From: Lineus longissimus
Taxonomy: Eukaryota > Nemertea > Pilidiophora > Heteronemertea > Lineidae
Reading direction: 5' to 3'
NCBI RefSeq assembly: GCF_910592395.1
Contig: NC_088312.1
Location: forward strand, 23,257,292 to 23,321,291
Length of the DNA: 64,000 nt
In this document: one piece after another, positions 24,751 through 35,160 of the stretch
How the letters are laid out: each line of letters begins with the position of its first letter
Position numbering within the stretch: position 1 is the first letter of the stretch
The notes under the pieces: generated by a model
Seen by the model: only the letters and a program-made list of their open reading frames with translations
Told to the model about the DNA's origin: nothing
Database searches by the model: none
Program-made: the position numbers and the translations under genes

Positions 24751-27700
24751 ATGAAGGCGCCATCAAAGTAAGTGCTACACAAATTCAAGAACATTGAAGG
24801 CATTATGAACCCATCCGAGGCTTGATAGGCTAAATGCAAAACACATTTGCTTACACAATATCAAAAATTAAAAAAGACTTTACCGGCGGAATGACATTGG
24901 CCGAATGTAGAACCCACTCTCTTCTGATTATAAGTCAGATGCTCAACCATTGGGCCTCTGCGTCTCCTAAGCTTGGAGAAGGATTAGCTTTTTCCTCAGG
25001 TCCTGCGCGGATCTTTTACATGTTATCTTCCCCTTCCAGATCGCTGGTTGTTGATACCCTTAGCAAGCTTTATGCGCTGGGGATTGTGGTGCTCGGGATT
25101 CTTCTCTCCACATCAAAAGTTGTGCCAGGCGGAGCCTCCGTGAAGATCATCAATATTTCCATTGAAGTGAGTAAACCTTTCGGGAGGATTAAGATGTATT
25201 CTTTCTCAAAATGATGAATGTCGAAAATTATTTGTATGTGGAATCGCTTGCTCATTCTCTTCCTTCAAAGACATGCATCGAAGTGTGTACTAATCTCAAC
25301 ATTTTGCCCTCCTTAACTACAATTTCAACCAAATAGTAGCAAAATATCAGGTCATGAACCTCGAGTCCGTTTGTCACTGGCATTTTCCCTCACGAATGTC
25401 CACATTGTACGTAGGCCTACTTCCTCTTTAAAAAAAGCAGCTCCCGCCGTTTCGAACGACTCAAACCAGTTCAATCCATAGTTTAGGGCTACTTCTGTAG
25501 CCCTTACGAAGTTCGTAGGTTGAATATAGAAATTTGAATATTCAAATTAAAATCTTGTACATTTATCTATGCTTTCTTCTTGTTTTAGGTGTTCCGTATC
25601 TTCCTAACGGGTGTGGCGGTCCTTTTCTTTCTGTTTATGCTCATATTCCTGGTCAGGCGAGTCTCCCTCTTCGAGGAGTCCGAACTACAAGGTTTGGATG
25701 AGAGGGTCCAAGAGCAGCGGGGGATGTCACGAGCCCAGAGCTTCAACTCCCTTGCCACCACTTTCATCTTCGAAGTAACTCCACCAAGTGAAGCGAATTC
25801 GGAGAACAGTCAACAGCTGGGGAATCAGTCCGTGGATGGGGTGAGCTTGCCGCAGGAATCATGTCGCGCCGGCCGCTCAGGCTCAACACTAGACCTACCT
25901 CCCGCCCATCAGAATGGTGGTAGTAGATTGACCAGGCGTACCGTTTCTGTTGTCGAATATCCATCGGATGTAAGGCGTCACAGAGCTGGAACAGGCTCGT
26001 CGAAGGAGACGGTAGCACCTGTAACTATCCTGCGGCACGGTGAAGCCGCCTATCCCAACTTCTATGTCCGTTTGGGGGCCGTGTGTAAGTAAACCGTGTA
26101 CCAGATTGTGGTAAACTACAACTTAACCTGGGCGAGTTTCCACTTTAGTCAAGACATGGAAGCCGGCCGCTATGACTTGCCAGCCATTCAAATATCTCTG
26201 ATTGGATTTTTCTTAGAACTTAGAACTGAGTAACATGTACATATGGCAGTGGTGCACTTAATGAGTTTGCCAGTGTTCCTCAATCCTGCTCCCGGCGAAA
26301 GCTTGACTCGTGTGGAAGATGCGAAAGATTTAGGCGAAAGTGTCAAATTTCCCAATTCTCATTTGAAGGTTATAAAGCTACTGTTTACGATCATATACGG
26401 TACAGTGGATCCAAGTAATGGCTTTTTCTTGTTTCACAGATATATCAATTAGGAACGTGTGTCTTTCTTCAAATGAGGCATACCTATAACCACCTTGTTT
26501 TTACCTTCCAGTTTTTGGGATCGGAACAATTTTATCAACCTGTATTGGCATCATATTCTATGGTGATGTTATAGTTAAATGTCACATGCCGCCTTTGATG
26601 TTCGTCTTCAGATGGGCTCTCCAAGCCGTGTTTGCCGCTCTACAGCTACACTTTATTTTCAGATACTCAAAGGTGAGTCTATGGACATTTTTTGACCGTC
26701 TTTCTCCTTGGACTTACAATCCGCGACCCAAGTGACCTGCACAATGCTATGGTCCTACTTGCCCCACTGACTTGGAGTTTGACTCTCGCGGTACAGCAGT
26801 GCATACATTGTCAAATGCTTGTTGCGATTGGGAAGGCCAACTCCAAATAAACTCCTTTTTAATCAATTGAAAATATTACCAACATGAAATACATTTGCAA
26901 CTCATGAAATTATACATGTAACATGACACTTTTCCCTTCCATTTTCGTTCAGATTTCCATCAACCGCTTCAAGGGGCTTTGTCAATTTGGCGTCATGCAC
27001 CTCCTGGCGACCAATGTCAACAGTTGGATTTTCAATGTCATGGATGAAGTGAGTGAAATCATGAATGAACACACTCATGGACAAAGTCCCACAACATCAA
27101 CGAGCTTCGCCTTGCCTACCAACAACGGAACAATTGCCACCATGCCGGGCATTCTTCAACTTAACGGTAAGATCAAAAAAGTACAAATATCTCTTCATTG
27201 GTTGATCATGCTGACATTGTACTCGAAACAGTACACATTACGTCGATGACAAAACAGGTTAGATCCTGCTGTGTGGTACACAACGCCATTTGAATAGAAA
27301 TACAATGTACAGTCGCTGGACATTATCACGGTGTACGATCAAATTACTTCATTCGTCCGCGATGTCGCTCAACTAATGCTCATGCATAACTAATTTTCGT
27401 TGTCGTATTCGCAGTTAATCTGGCAAATGAAAGGGGTGACGGGTGATTACATAATACGCCGGTACCCCTCAGTGCTGCCTGCCTGTGAAACTGCAAAAGT
27501 AATCACCACGATCAGTTATGGATGAGCGAGATCACGTACGAATAAAATGATTTTGTCTTTGGTGGGAGACTGTGATTATTTTATCCAAGAGGACGAACTC
27601 TTCTGCCCCTTTGACACATTTCCTGTTTATTTTACACAGGGTACGGACCCCGAGTGAATACTAAATCTTGCAGCGAAGCCATCATCCGCGCCACCGACGT

Positions 27701-28583
27701 AGTCTCGAGTTATATCTACCTCTACCCACTCATTGTAGAGTTCAGCCTGATATGCGCCGTCTCCTTCAACAACATCTACTCAAACATCGGCATAACGGAG
27801 AAAATACGGCTGAGGCGCCGGATAATGAGCAAAGCGAATTCTTCCGATCCGTCTACGATTCCGCAATTCCCGAACCACCTGAAGTTTGATATCACGTGCC
27901 ATAAATCGTACAAAGGCACCTTTTTTGGTATTATCATGGCGACCACATCAGTGCTTTCGTGCGTTGTCAGCAACGCTTATGAAAAAACTGACGTGAAAGT
28001 TTCAGGCGCTATCTTTAACTTCACAGATATTGTCCTCCTCTTCTTTAGCATCATTGCAGTTTGTAGCGCCCTCTATATGATAAAGCAACTTTCAATTCTC
28101 CCATCGTACCGAAGAGGCCCGGATGAGAATCTTTTGATGATAGCAGTGGTCGGGGTGTACAGTTCTGAAAGCTTTACGATCTACTCGTACTTGACTACAA
28201 ATGAGTTGGAGGTGTGGATGAGAGTTGCGGGGGCATTTGCTGGATGCCTCTCCCTCCTCCAGGCCACCCTGCAGGTTCTGTTCGTGTATGACGGATTGAG
28301 GCGACACTCGGTCACTTCAAACAATCTGCGGCATAAGCCCGGGCGAGAAGCAGTCGTCTTGCTCTTGCTACTCAACCTATCCCTCTGGCTGCAGAATCTT
28401 CTGAATATCAGGGGTGGCGTGTACCAGGTGATGGGCTCCACCAACCCACAGAAGCTTCACGAATGGAACGTGATGGCGACATTCTGCAAACCTTTGTCGA
28501 TTTTCTTCCGATTTCACTCCTCGACCTGTCTTTACGAAATTTGGAAGAATTCTTACACATTTCATGAGTCCGTTGATGACTAA
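24751..28583 (+). CDS. Otopetrin proton channel, first tandem copy, 6 exons, 652 aa
   Basis: Otopetrins are twelve-helix proton-selective channels of the plasma membrane, opened by extracellular acid. Exons: 24751-24767, 25040-25166, 25589-26084, 26512-26672, 26953-27166, 27640-28583; total 1959 nt, all in phase. The first coding exon is only 17 nt (MKAPSK) and is supported by the equivalent exon of the next gene. Twelve hydrophobic segments can be counted, from LYALGIVVLGILL and VAVLFFLFMLIFLV to the last helix CKPLSIFFRFHSSTCLYEIW. Family signatures are FGVMHLLATN, YPLIVEFSLI, CHKSYKGTFFG, GREAVVLLLLLN and the C-terminal FRFHSxxCLYEIWK. A Ser/Thr-rich cytoplasmic loop of about 130 residues follows helix 2 (exon 3). 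Intron 1 contains a tRNA-like SINE remnant. The neighbour downstream is a paralogue. The family is certain; gating and physiological role are not visible. Confidence 0.93.
24892..24964 (-). repeat. tRNA-Ile-like SINE or tRNA pseudogene
   Basis: The minus strand carries an A-box-like TGGTTGAGCATC, an anticodon arm TCTGACTTATAATCAGA with a 7-base loop containing TAT, and a degenerate B box (GGTTCTACATTC). The T arm is broken, so it is not a working tRNA. It lies in intron 1 of otopetrin 1, upstream of exon 2. Confidence 0.5.
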
Positions 28584-29349
28584 GGGTTCCATAATGGAAA
28601 TCCTTCTAATCTTGTTGAAACGAAAAAGAATGTACATACAATTGTAGTAATGTGCATCATTTAATTGGTATAAATATTTCATGTAGTATTATTCAAAATA
28701 CAATCTCAAGTACAGTACTATAGTCTTTTCTGGTCTTTCTTTGTGTGGCGGTTTATCGAAGACTGTGGATATGAGTCCGACTCGCGTCTTGGGAATCAAA
28801 AACGCTTGGCAGAGCCAGGAAAGTTAGATGAATTACACGAAGGCAAAAGGCAGAAGCTCACGACCCTGAGACGCTACCGGAACCCACATAGCCGATTTGG
28901 CAATCTAGGACACCACCAACTACATAGTGTATATAGAAATCTGTTGTCTCACAGCTGCATGGTCATCATTTCTATTATCAAATTAGTCCATCTTTTATTG
29001 TCTGACTTTGGTGTTGTCATCATTGACATTGAATATGGTCCAAGGAAACATTGATTTATACAAACGTGTTATCCCAAATATCTAGATCAAGATTTGTCCC
29101 AGTAACATTTCATGAGCGATATTGAACATTGTTGATAATAGTCAAAATATATTGATTATAAGAATAATAACCGATACGTTGCTTGACTTGTGTCAAGTCT
29201 AAGGTAAACACAAGTACAAGACACTGTTATTGGATCGGAGGCAAAAACGAAGTCTTCTATGAACTCCGGCATTTACTGGTGCGATATCTTTGTCAAACCA
29301 GTGATAATCAGGAAGTAAACAGCGAAACGTGTATCATCCATCTGATAAT
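28584..29349. other. Spacer between tandem otopetrin genes
   Basis: This 766-bp stretch holds the 3' flank of the first otopetrin and the 5' flank of the second. I see no canonical AATAAA close to the first stop and no clear TATA box before the second start. A 103-codon plus-strand frame (28743-29054) has no recognisable similarity and looks like chance. Confidence 0.6.
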
Positions 29350-32300
29350 ATGAGTGCGTCATCTGGGTAGGTTCTCTTTTGATCGAGTTATGTTTCATAG
29401 CCTAACGCAGTACATGACCCCTGACAATCAAGCATTCTCATTTTCAACAAAGTGGTTGCGATGGACGAATCACGCTGTGCAATCGAATGAATATACATTC
29501 CTGTATACGGGCGACAATAGACTCGCCCGAATCTTGTCTGAAACGAATTTTAAAGGGGTGTAATGCGCTCCGGTCGCAAAAGGTCGGGTGGATCTATTGT
29601 TACCGGATATCTGTTCCCCTTTCCATGCGGTCAATCGATTGGTCTGTGGAGATGCCTTCGGCACACATTCAGGGTGTTATAATGTTGGTCCCCATTAAAA
29701 AGACAAGGTTCAAATTGGCGTTAATTACTTCCTCTTGCCGTTAATAGTACACGTGTATATCGAGACGTAAATACCCTGCCTCTTCTACTGATACCGACTT
29801 GGTAAAAGGTATTAGTGTTGGTAGTCGTTTGAAAATGATATAAGTATATCATTTTGACTACAGGCGAAACATAACAGTCCATGTATGACATTCATCATGT
29901 TATAAATGGAGAGTGCCTTATCTTGGGATACCTGTTTTCTATTCGTTGTTGTTGCAGGTCCCTGGTTGCTGACACATTATGCAAGCTCTATGCATTAGGA
30001 CTGATCGTTCTTGGTATCATCTTCGCAACCTCGCGCATACTAGCCACTGGTGGGACCGCGGAGTTGACCAATATGGTCTATGATGTAAGTGTCATGCTTT
30101 GGTGGCCCTTTGACCAGACGAAAATCTTGGTATCACACAAATATCCGCCCATAGTTGATCCAAGTTGTATAAACTAGAACAACCAACATCAATAGGGAGG
30201 TTCCGCACCGCCTACGATTACGATTACGATTACGATTTCGGAAAACGTAATCGTAATCGTAATCGCGTCGAGAAGCAGCTAAATTCAGTTCCGCAAAAAT
30301 ACTCTTGATGTCATTCAAGAAACCCACGGCTCACGAACAGAGCGAATTTGCATTCCAATTTCATTGCAGTCGTGACAGTCTAAAACAGCTTTGGCCATGA
30401 AATTTGCAGGTCCTACGTCTGGAGTGCATAGTCAAAATATATTGTTTGTGAAAAACGTGACCCAGGATACTTTGGAAGTGCATGAAATTGACGTTCTCGA
30501 TGATCGTTTATCACTTACGAAGATTAGCCGCCATCGTCGTAGAAACGAACCGAATATGCCGCAGACGATTTCAGGGCTGATGACGTTGCTGCAAAATTGA
30601 TGACGTCATACACAAATCGTAATCGTAATCGTAATCGTAGGCGGTGCGGAACCTCCCTAATGTCAAGATATCGACACTTACTGCTGAACCGTTGACATCG
30701 TATATTAGTGCCGCAAACAAAACTAAACATCAGTTTTTCACATCTGTTTGCTTCTGGCTTGAGCCTTCCATGTGACCATTTATCTTTAAGGTGTTCCATA
30801 TTATCCTGTGCGCTGTCGGGATCCTCTTCTTCCTGTTCATGTTGATTTACCTGGTCAGACAGGTCTCGCGCTTTGACGAGTCCGAGATAAAAGACTCGGG
30901 CGGACAGGACGGCATCGAGTTGCGTGGAATGTCCCGGGCTGGAAGCACAGCAACTTTGAACACCCTTCAAATACCAACAGTCGACAACTCAGTGATCAAC
31001 AGAGGCTACACGAAAGAGATTGGAAACACCCTCCGGGTCCCTGATGGCAGGACACCGCAGCAAGACTTCAGTAACCATGATCGATCTCTCTCCATGTCAG
31101 CTTTGGATATCCCTTCGATAACCTATGGTAATTTCCGACACAGGCGAGCGGATTCGGTTGTGACCATGCAATCAGAGTCGCAGATACTGCCACCGGAAGG
31201 TCCGGTGCCGCCCGCTTTAATCCTCAGGCAAGGTGAAGCCTCTTACCCGAACTTCTATGTCCGCGCTGGAGCTGTTCGTAAGTGTCTTTGATGCTCAAGT
31301 TGCTCTTTTTTCATAAAATTTGTTGCCAACTTGCAATTTATGTTACACGATTGGCCCAGATGCTGATTTCGGTTTTTCATGAAGAATGAAACCGGTGACC
31401 TTAGATGGGGAAAGGGGCGGGGTCAGAAAGCGAAAGAGTCACACATATAGGAGAAAAGAATCCGACAACAGATGGAAGTTGCGACCTCCGCTGAGTTCAA
31501 CCAAAAAGGGACTCATACAACACCTGGTGCTGTATAGTATAATATTTAACCCGCTGTTATTCTTCAGAAAAATCACTAAGCCTTGCCCTGCATTTTTGTT
31601 CCTGCTCTATTGTGCAAAAACTTGTCTACAAAAGCTGATGAACCGAATTTCTATCACAGTTAATGTGTTGACGAGACTGACATGTTGCCATTGACTACAG
31701 CATATCTTCTCTCCCAGTTTTCGGCATTTGTGCACTGGTAACCTGGGGTATTGCGATCGCAAGCGTCGTTGAATTGGTCCTGCGATGTTCTTTACCTGTC
31801 CCTGGAATAGACCTGACGAAACATACCTTACAAACCGTATTCGCTGCTCTTCAGCTGCAGTTCATTTTCAAATATTCAAAGGTGTGTACTCATGGGAATC
31901 TCCGAAAAGTTGACCAGTCACACTGGCTTCAATCTGAGAAATGTCCTGTTTATAAACGCTACTTTCACCGCTATACTTCGGGACTCGGGACGAGTCTGCG
32001 AACACACTTAGAGATAAAGGCTGTGATGCTTTTGAAAAACAAAATATGTGTGGTTGTGACATACCTACACTGATATCATATTACAAACGGTTCACTACCT
32101 GTTTTTTTGGATAGAATGACATGTAATGTAAACCGCTGTGGAGAACCGATTGTTAATGCCCTTTTCCTGATTTGTATTTCTGAAGATTGCCCATCACGTT
32201 TAGGTCTCTGTCATCTTATCATGAATTTATTGGTGTAGCACGGCGCAGTGCGGCTGTTTCTAAAACTCTCACGCAAGCAACGTCTGAATAAGACCTAAGT

Positions 32301-33789
32301 GATGTCGGATTTCAATATGCTCTGTTCTGATTCATTGTTATTGTCTCAGATTTCCGTCAATCGTTATGCAGTGATCTGCAGGTTTGGTTTCATGCACCTC
32401 ATGGCGGCCAATCTCAACATTTGGATTCGAGTCATCATTGCAGAGTTGAACCATAGTGATGTGATGGAGAGCCGAAAAAACGTTACCTTTGAGGAAAGGT
32501 TCATGAGTATGGAAGGTACGTTTACGGTTTATTCAAGTTTACTGGGAACGACAACAGAACGTATTCCCCTAAACATCGTATTTTCAAAGCTGAGCTCTCT
32601 GCATGAAAAAGTGCCCTGAGCAAAGACCTGGAACATGTATAAGAAAAATACAACTCAAGGCAACGAACACACGATCTACAGGCTTATGACATTTTTTATC
32701 CAAGAGTTACCAAGTCTTTATCAATTGACACAAGTCACTCTCCATGGGCGAGAGCCAAACATACACACCAATATAAGGCAGGAACAGATCAGTATATAAA
32801 TGACGAATACTATAGGAAACTAGCGGTTTTTTCTTCTTTCAGACTTACATGTAAGTCCAGAACAAAGAAGTTGCATCACGAACGTCACCGGCGTTACCAT
32901 GCTTGCTACCGCTTCGCAGTTCGCCTACCCGCTGATCATAGAGTTCAGCTTGATCGGTGCTGTGTCCTTCTACAACATTTACCAAAATATCGGCCTCGCG
33001 CAGAAAATACGCCAAAAGCGGAGGAGGAGCAGAGCGCAGTCTTCCGTTTCATCGACAGTGTTGCATTTTCCACATCACCAGGCAGTGAATGTCACGTGCC
33101 ACAAATCGTACAAGGGCGCATTCGTTGGTGTCATCATGGCAGCCATTACTATCATTTCGTGCGTTTTTTACAACATTCACGAAATTTCCGGCAGCATTCG
33201 GATATCAGGTGCCATCTTCAACTTCACGGAAATTGTCCTTCTTGCTATCGCCGTCGTTTCAGTTTGTTACGCGCTCTGCAAAATACGGCCACTTTCGGTT
33301 CTCGACACTTACAAAAAAGGCCCGGATGAAACACTTCTGATGATTGCAGCAGTTGGTATCTATATGTTTGAGTTCTATTCGATATACTCGTACGTGAGTG
33401 CTGGTCCTGAGGTAGAGGTTTGGATTAGGTCTACAGGAGCTCTGTCCGGATGCCTCGCCCTGTTGCAGGCTACACTCCAGGTGATGTTCGTGTACGATGG
33501 CCTCCGACGCCGGACTGCAACCACCAAGATCCTGCGGCGAAAGCCTGGCCGAGAGGCGGTTGTATTGCTCTTGCTTCTTAACCTGGCGATGTGGGTGCTG
33601 TATTCATTTGAGATCCATGGAGGGCTGTTACATTTGATGGCGACCACCCACCCGAGTAAAGCAAACGAATGGATTTTCATGACGATGTTATGCAAACCTC
33701 TCGCCATTTTCTTCCGGTTTCACTCGACCACGTGCCTTTACGAAATCTGGAAGAACTCGTACAAGCTGAAGAAATCAACGGGAGAATGA
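29350..33789 (+). CDS. Otopetrin proton channel, second tandem copy, 6 exons, 635 aa
   Basis: A paralogue of the preceding gene with identical exon number, intron phases and several identical exon lengths (17, 127 and similar). Exons: 29350-29366, 29958-30084, 30791-31277, 31718-31881, 32350-32515, 32843-33789; total 1908 nt in phase. It begins MSASSG from a 17-nt exon, then joins SLVADTLCKLYALG, parallel to SLVVDTLSKLYALG in copy 1. Conserved otopetrin blocks are FGFMHLMAAN, YPLIIEFSLIG, CHKSYKGAFVG, GREAVVLLLLLN and FRFHSTTCLYEIWK. As in copy 1, exon 3 encodes helix 2 plus a long polar cytoplasmic loop; the two loops differ much more than the helices, apart from the shared ends RGMSRA and YPNFYVR. 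Intron 2 contains a young MITE. The role is proton conduction across the plasma membrane, from family knowledge. The tandem arrangement shows local duplication. Confidence 0.93.
30195..30657. mobile_element. Young MITE with perfect 44-bp TIRs ending in GATTAC repeats
   Basis: Positions 30195-30238 and 30614-30657 are perfect inverted repeats of 44 bp. They begin GGGAGGTTCCGCACCGCCTA and run into tandem CGATTA units. Both ends are flanked by TA (30193-30194 and 30658-30659). A second internal copy of the hexamer run in opposite orientation follows the left end (30239-30267). The 463-bp element has no coding capacity. Perfect TIRs imply recent insertion into intron 2 of otopetrin 2. The superfamily is uncertain: TA target sites suggest Tc1/mariner-like movement. 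Confidence 0.8.
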
Positions 33790-33874
33790 GGGTTGTTTTG
33801 GCTCTGACGTCGTTTAAAACTTCTATTGTTTTCTGATTAATCCAAAATGACTCATATTATAGGCCCGGTGTAAT

Positions 33875-34050
33875 GTTTTTGAGTGTTTCTATTTTTGAGT
33901 GTTTCCCCTCATTGTTTGGGAACGCTAAAAGATAGATTGACAATTTTTTTTGTGTTTCCCCCTATTGAAAAGTCATGGTCTCTCTAGCTGCCTATTGTTT
34001 GGAAACACTGACACATGGGAAACAACCACAGATGTTACACCGGGCCCCAG
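33875..34050. repeat. Fullest copy of a dispersed repeat family
   Basis: Short GTGTTTCCCC motifs occur twice, then AGTCATGGTCTCTCTAG, TGTTTGGAAACACTG and GGGAAACAACCACAGATG. The last block recurs at 10722-10760, and the middle blocks at 23065-23140 and 39500-39565. The GTTTGGAAACAC stretch is itself palindromic. It is probably a nonautonomous DNA transposon; termini were not resolved. Confidence 0.5.
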
Positions 34051-34285
34051 ACCTGATCAAGTTATGTGGTGATACGGGAAAAACAAGGAAGCTCTTTACG
34101 TGATGTGTACATTACGCATCATTTTGTTAGGCAACTTTCAGTGAGGAACTTGGTGTACTCGACTCACAATTTCATCATCGAATTGGGGAAGCCGACGTAA
34201 GAAGGTCGTCACGTGACATATTTGTGAAAATTGTGTGCTTGTAACATACACATTTCATAATTGGCCTATACGTACTTTCGTAATA

Positions 34286-34826
34286 CGCAGTGGATATTTT
34301 GCCGTGAACCGGTTGAGAGTTATTTTCGCTATTTTGCCGTGCACTTCCGTTGGACATGCGCAGTTCGCGTTTTTCGGACTTAGCATTTTTCAGATTTGTC
34401 CGCCGTGTTGACGATCTCACTCTCGACATGCTCGATCGGGGACGAATTTTCTTCATTTCACAAAGTTCAGATCGCAATAAGAGCTTTAGAAAAAGAGCAG
34501 AGCAGCATATATCATACTGGCGGCGAGATTCGAGGACAATTACTGCTGCCTGGAAAAGACTGAAGCATCTGCCGGAAAATGACGAGATCAAGTACTATGA
34601 GTTGCGGTTCACATGCATCAAAGGTGGCCGAAAATATGAACCGCAGCAGAGTTCTGGTCACCGACCCAAACAAAAGTAAGTTGGACTCCCTGGCAAGTCT
34701 TGCCGGCAAACAGCATTACGGAAAAACGCTAAGTCCGAAAAACGCGAACTGCGCATGTCCAACGGAAGTGCACGGCAAAATAGCGAAAATAACTCTCAAC
34801 CGGTTCACGCCAAAATATCCACTGCG
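34286..34826. mobile_element. Mutator-like (MULE) nonautonomous element with 106-bp TIRs and zinc-finger fragment
   Basis: The ends 34286-34391 and 34721-34826 are inverted repeats of about 106 bp with very few mismatches, starting CGCAGTGGATATTTTG. They are flanked by 9-bp direct repeats, TTCGTAATA (34277-34285) and TTCATAATA (34827-34835), an 8 of 9 match. Long TIRs plus a 9-bp duplication are the Mutator hallmark. The 329-bp interior is open on the plus strand and encodes LRFTCIKGGRKYEP followed by GHRPKQ, which resembles the CxxGG...RP start of the FAR1/SWIM-associated zinc-finger domain found in MULE transposases and ZSWIM proteins. No transposase DDE region is present, so the element is nonautonomous. 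Confidence 0.72.
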
Positions 34827-35160
34827 TTCATAATATCATTTCATGATAATCTGGTGTGAATGGAATAAATTTAAACTACTGTTATATTGCGTACACTGTT
34901 TATTAATTATCTAATTTCCAGTTGAAAAGCCCTGCACGTTCGGTACTGGTTGGAGTAAGAAACCCAAGCTGCATCACCTGTATAGGTTCGCAGAAAAATC
35001 ACGTTCGGCAAATGACCTTATTTCTAATCAACCATTAAAACAACACGTCTATGTATTGTTATATTTACTGTGCGTGCTTTTTAAAATGTCATCCACTTCT
35101 TCAACTGGCGATTCACTCAATCGGGCAAAATCGGCGTTGTATCTGCAAGATTTGTCCACG

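Larger units (their letters stand above)
33790..35160. other. Intergenic between otopetrin 2 and astacin gene
   Basis: This stretch contains a dispersed-repeat copy (33875-34050), a Mutator-like element (34286-34826) and then the 5' flank of the astacin gene. An ATG at 35086 is in frame with the astacin start at 35161, but it would bury the signal peptide behind 25 residues. No core promoter motif was recognised. Confidence 0.6.

Noticed and set aside
28743-29054. 103-codon plus-strand frame between the otopetrins
   Set aside because: No family similarity, no splice or promoter context, and it lies in the 3' flank of otopetrin 1.
34175-34591. 138-codon minus-strand frame across the Mutator-like element
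   Set aside because: It crosses the left TIR into unrelated flank and has no domain; the plus-strand frame carries the recognisable zinc-finger motif.
35086-35160. In-frame upstream ATG extending the astacin N terminus by 25 residues
   Set aside because: It would place a polar segment before the signal peptide; the ATG at 35161 gives a normal secretory start.
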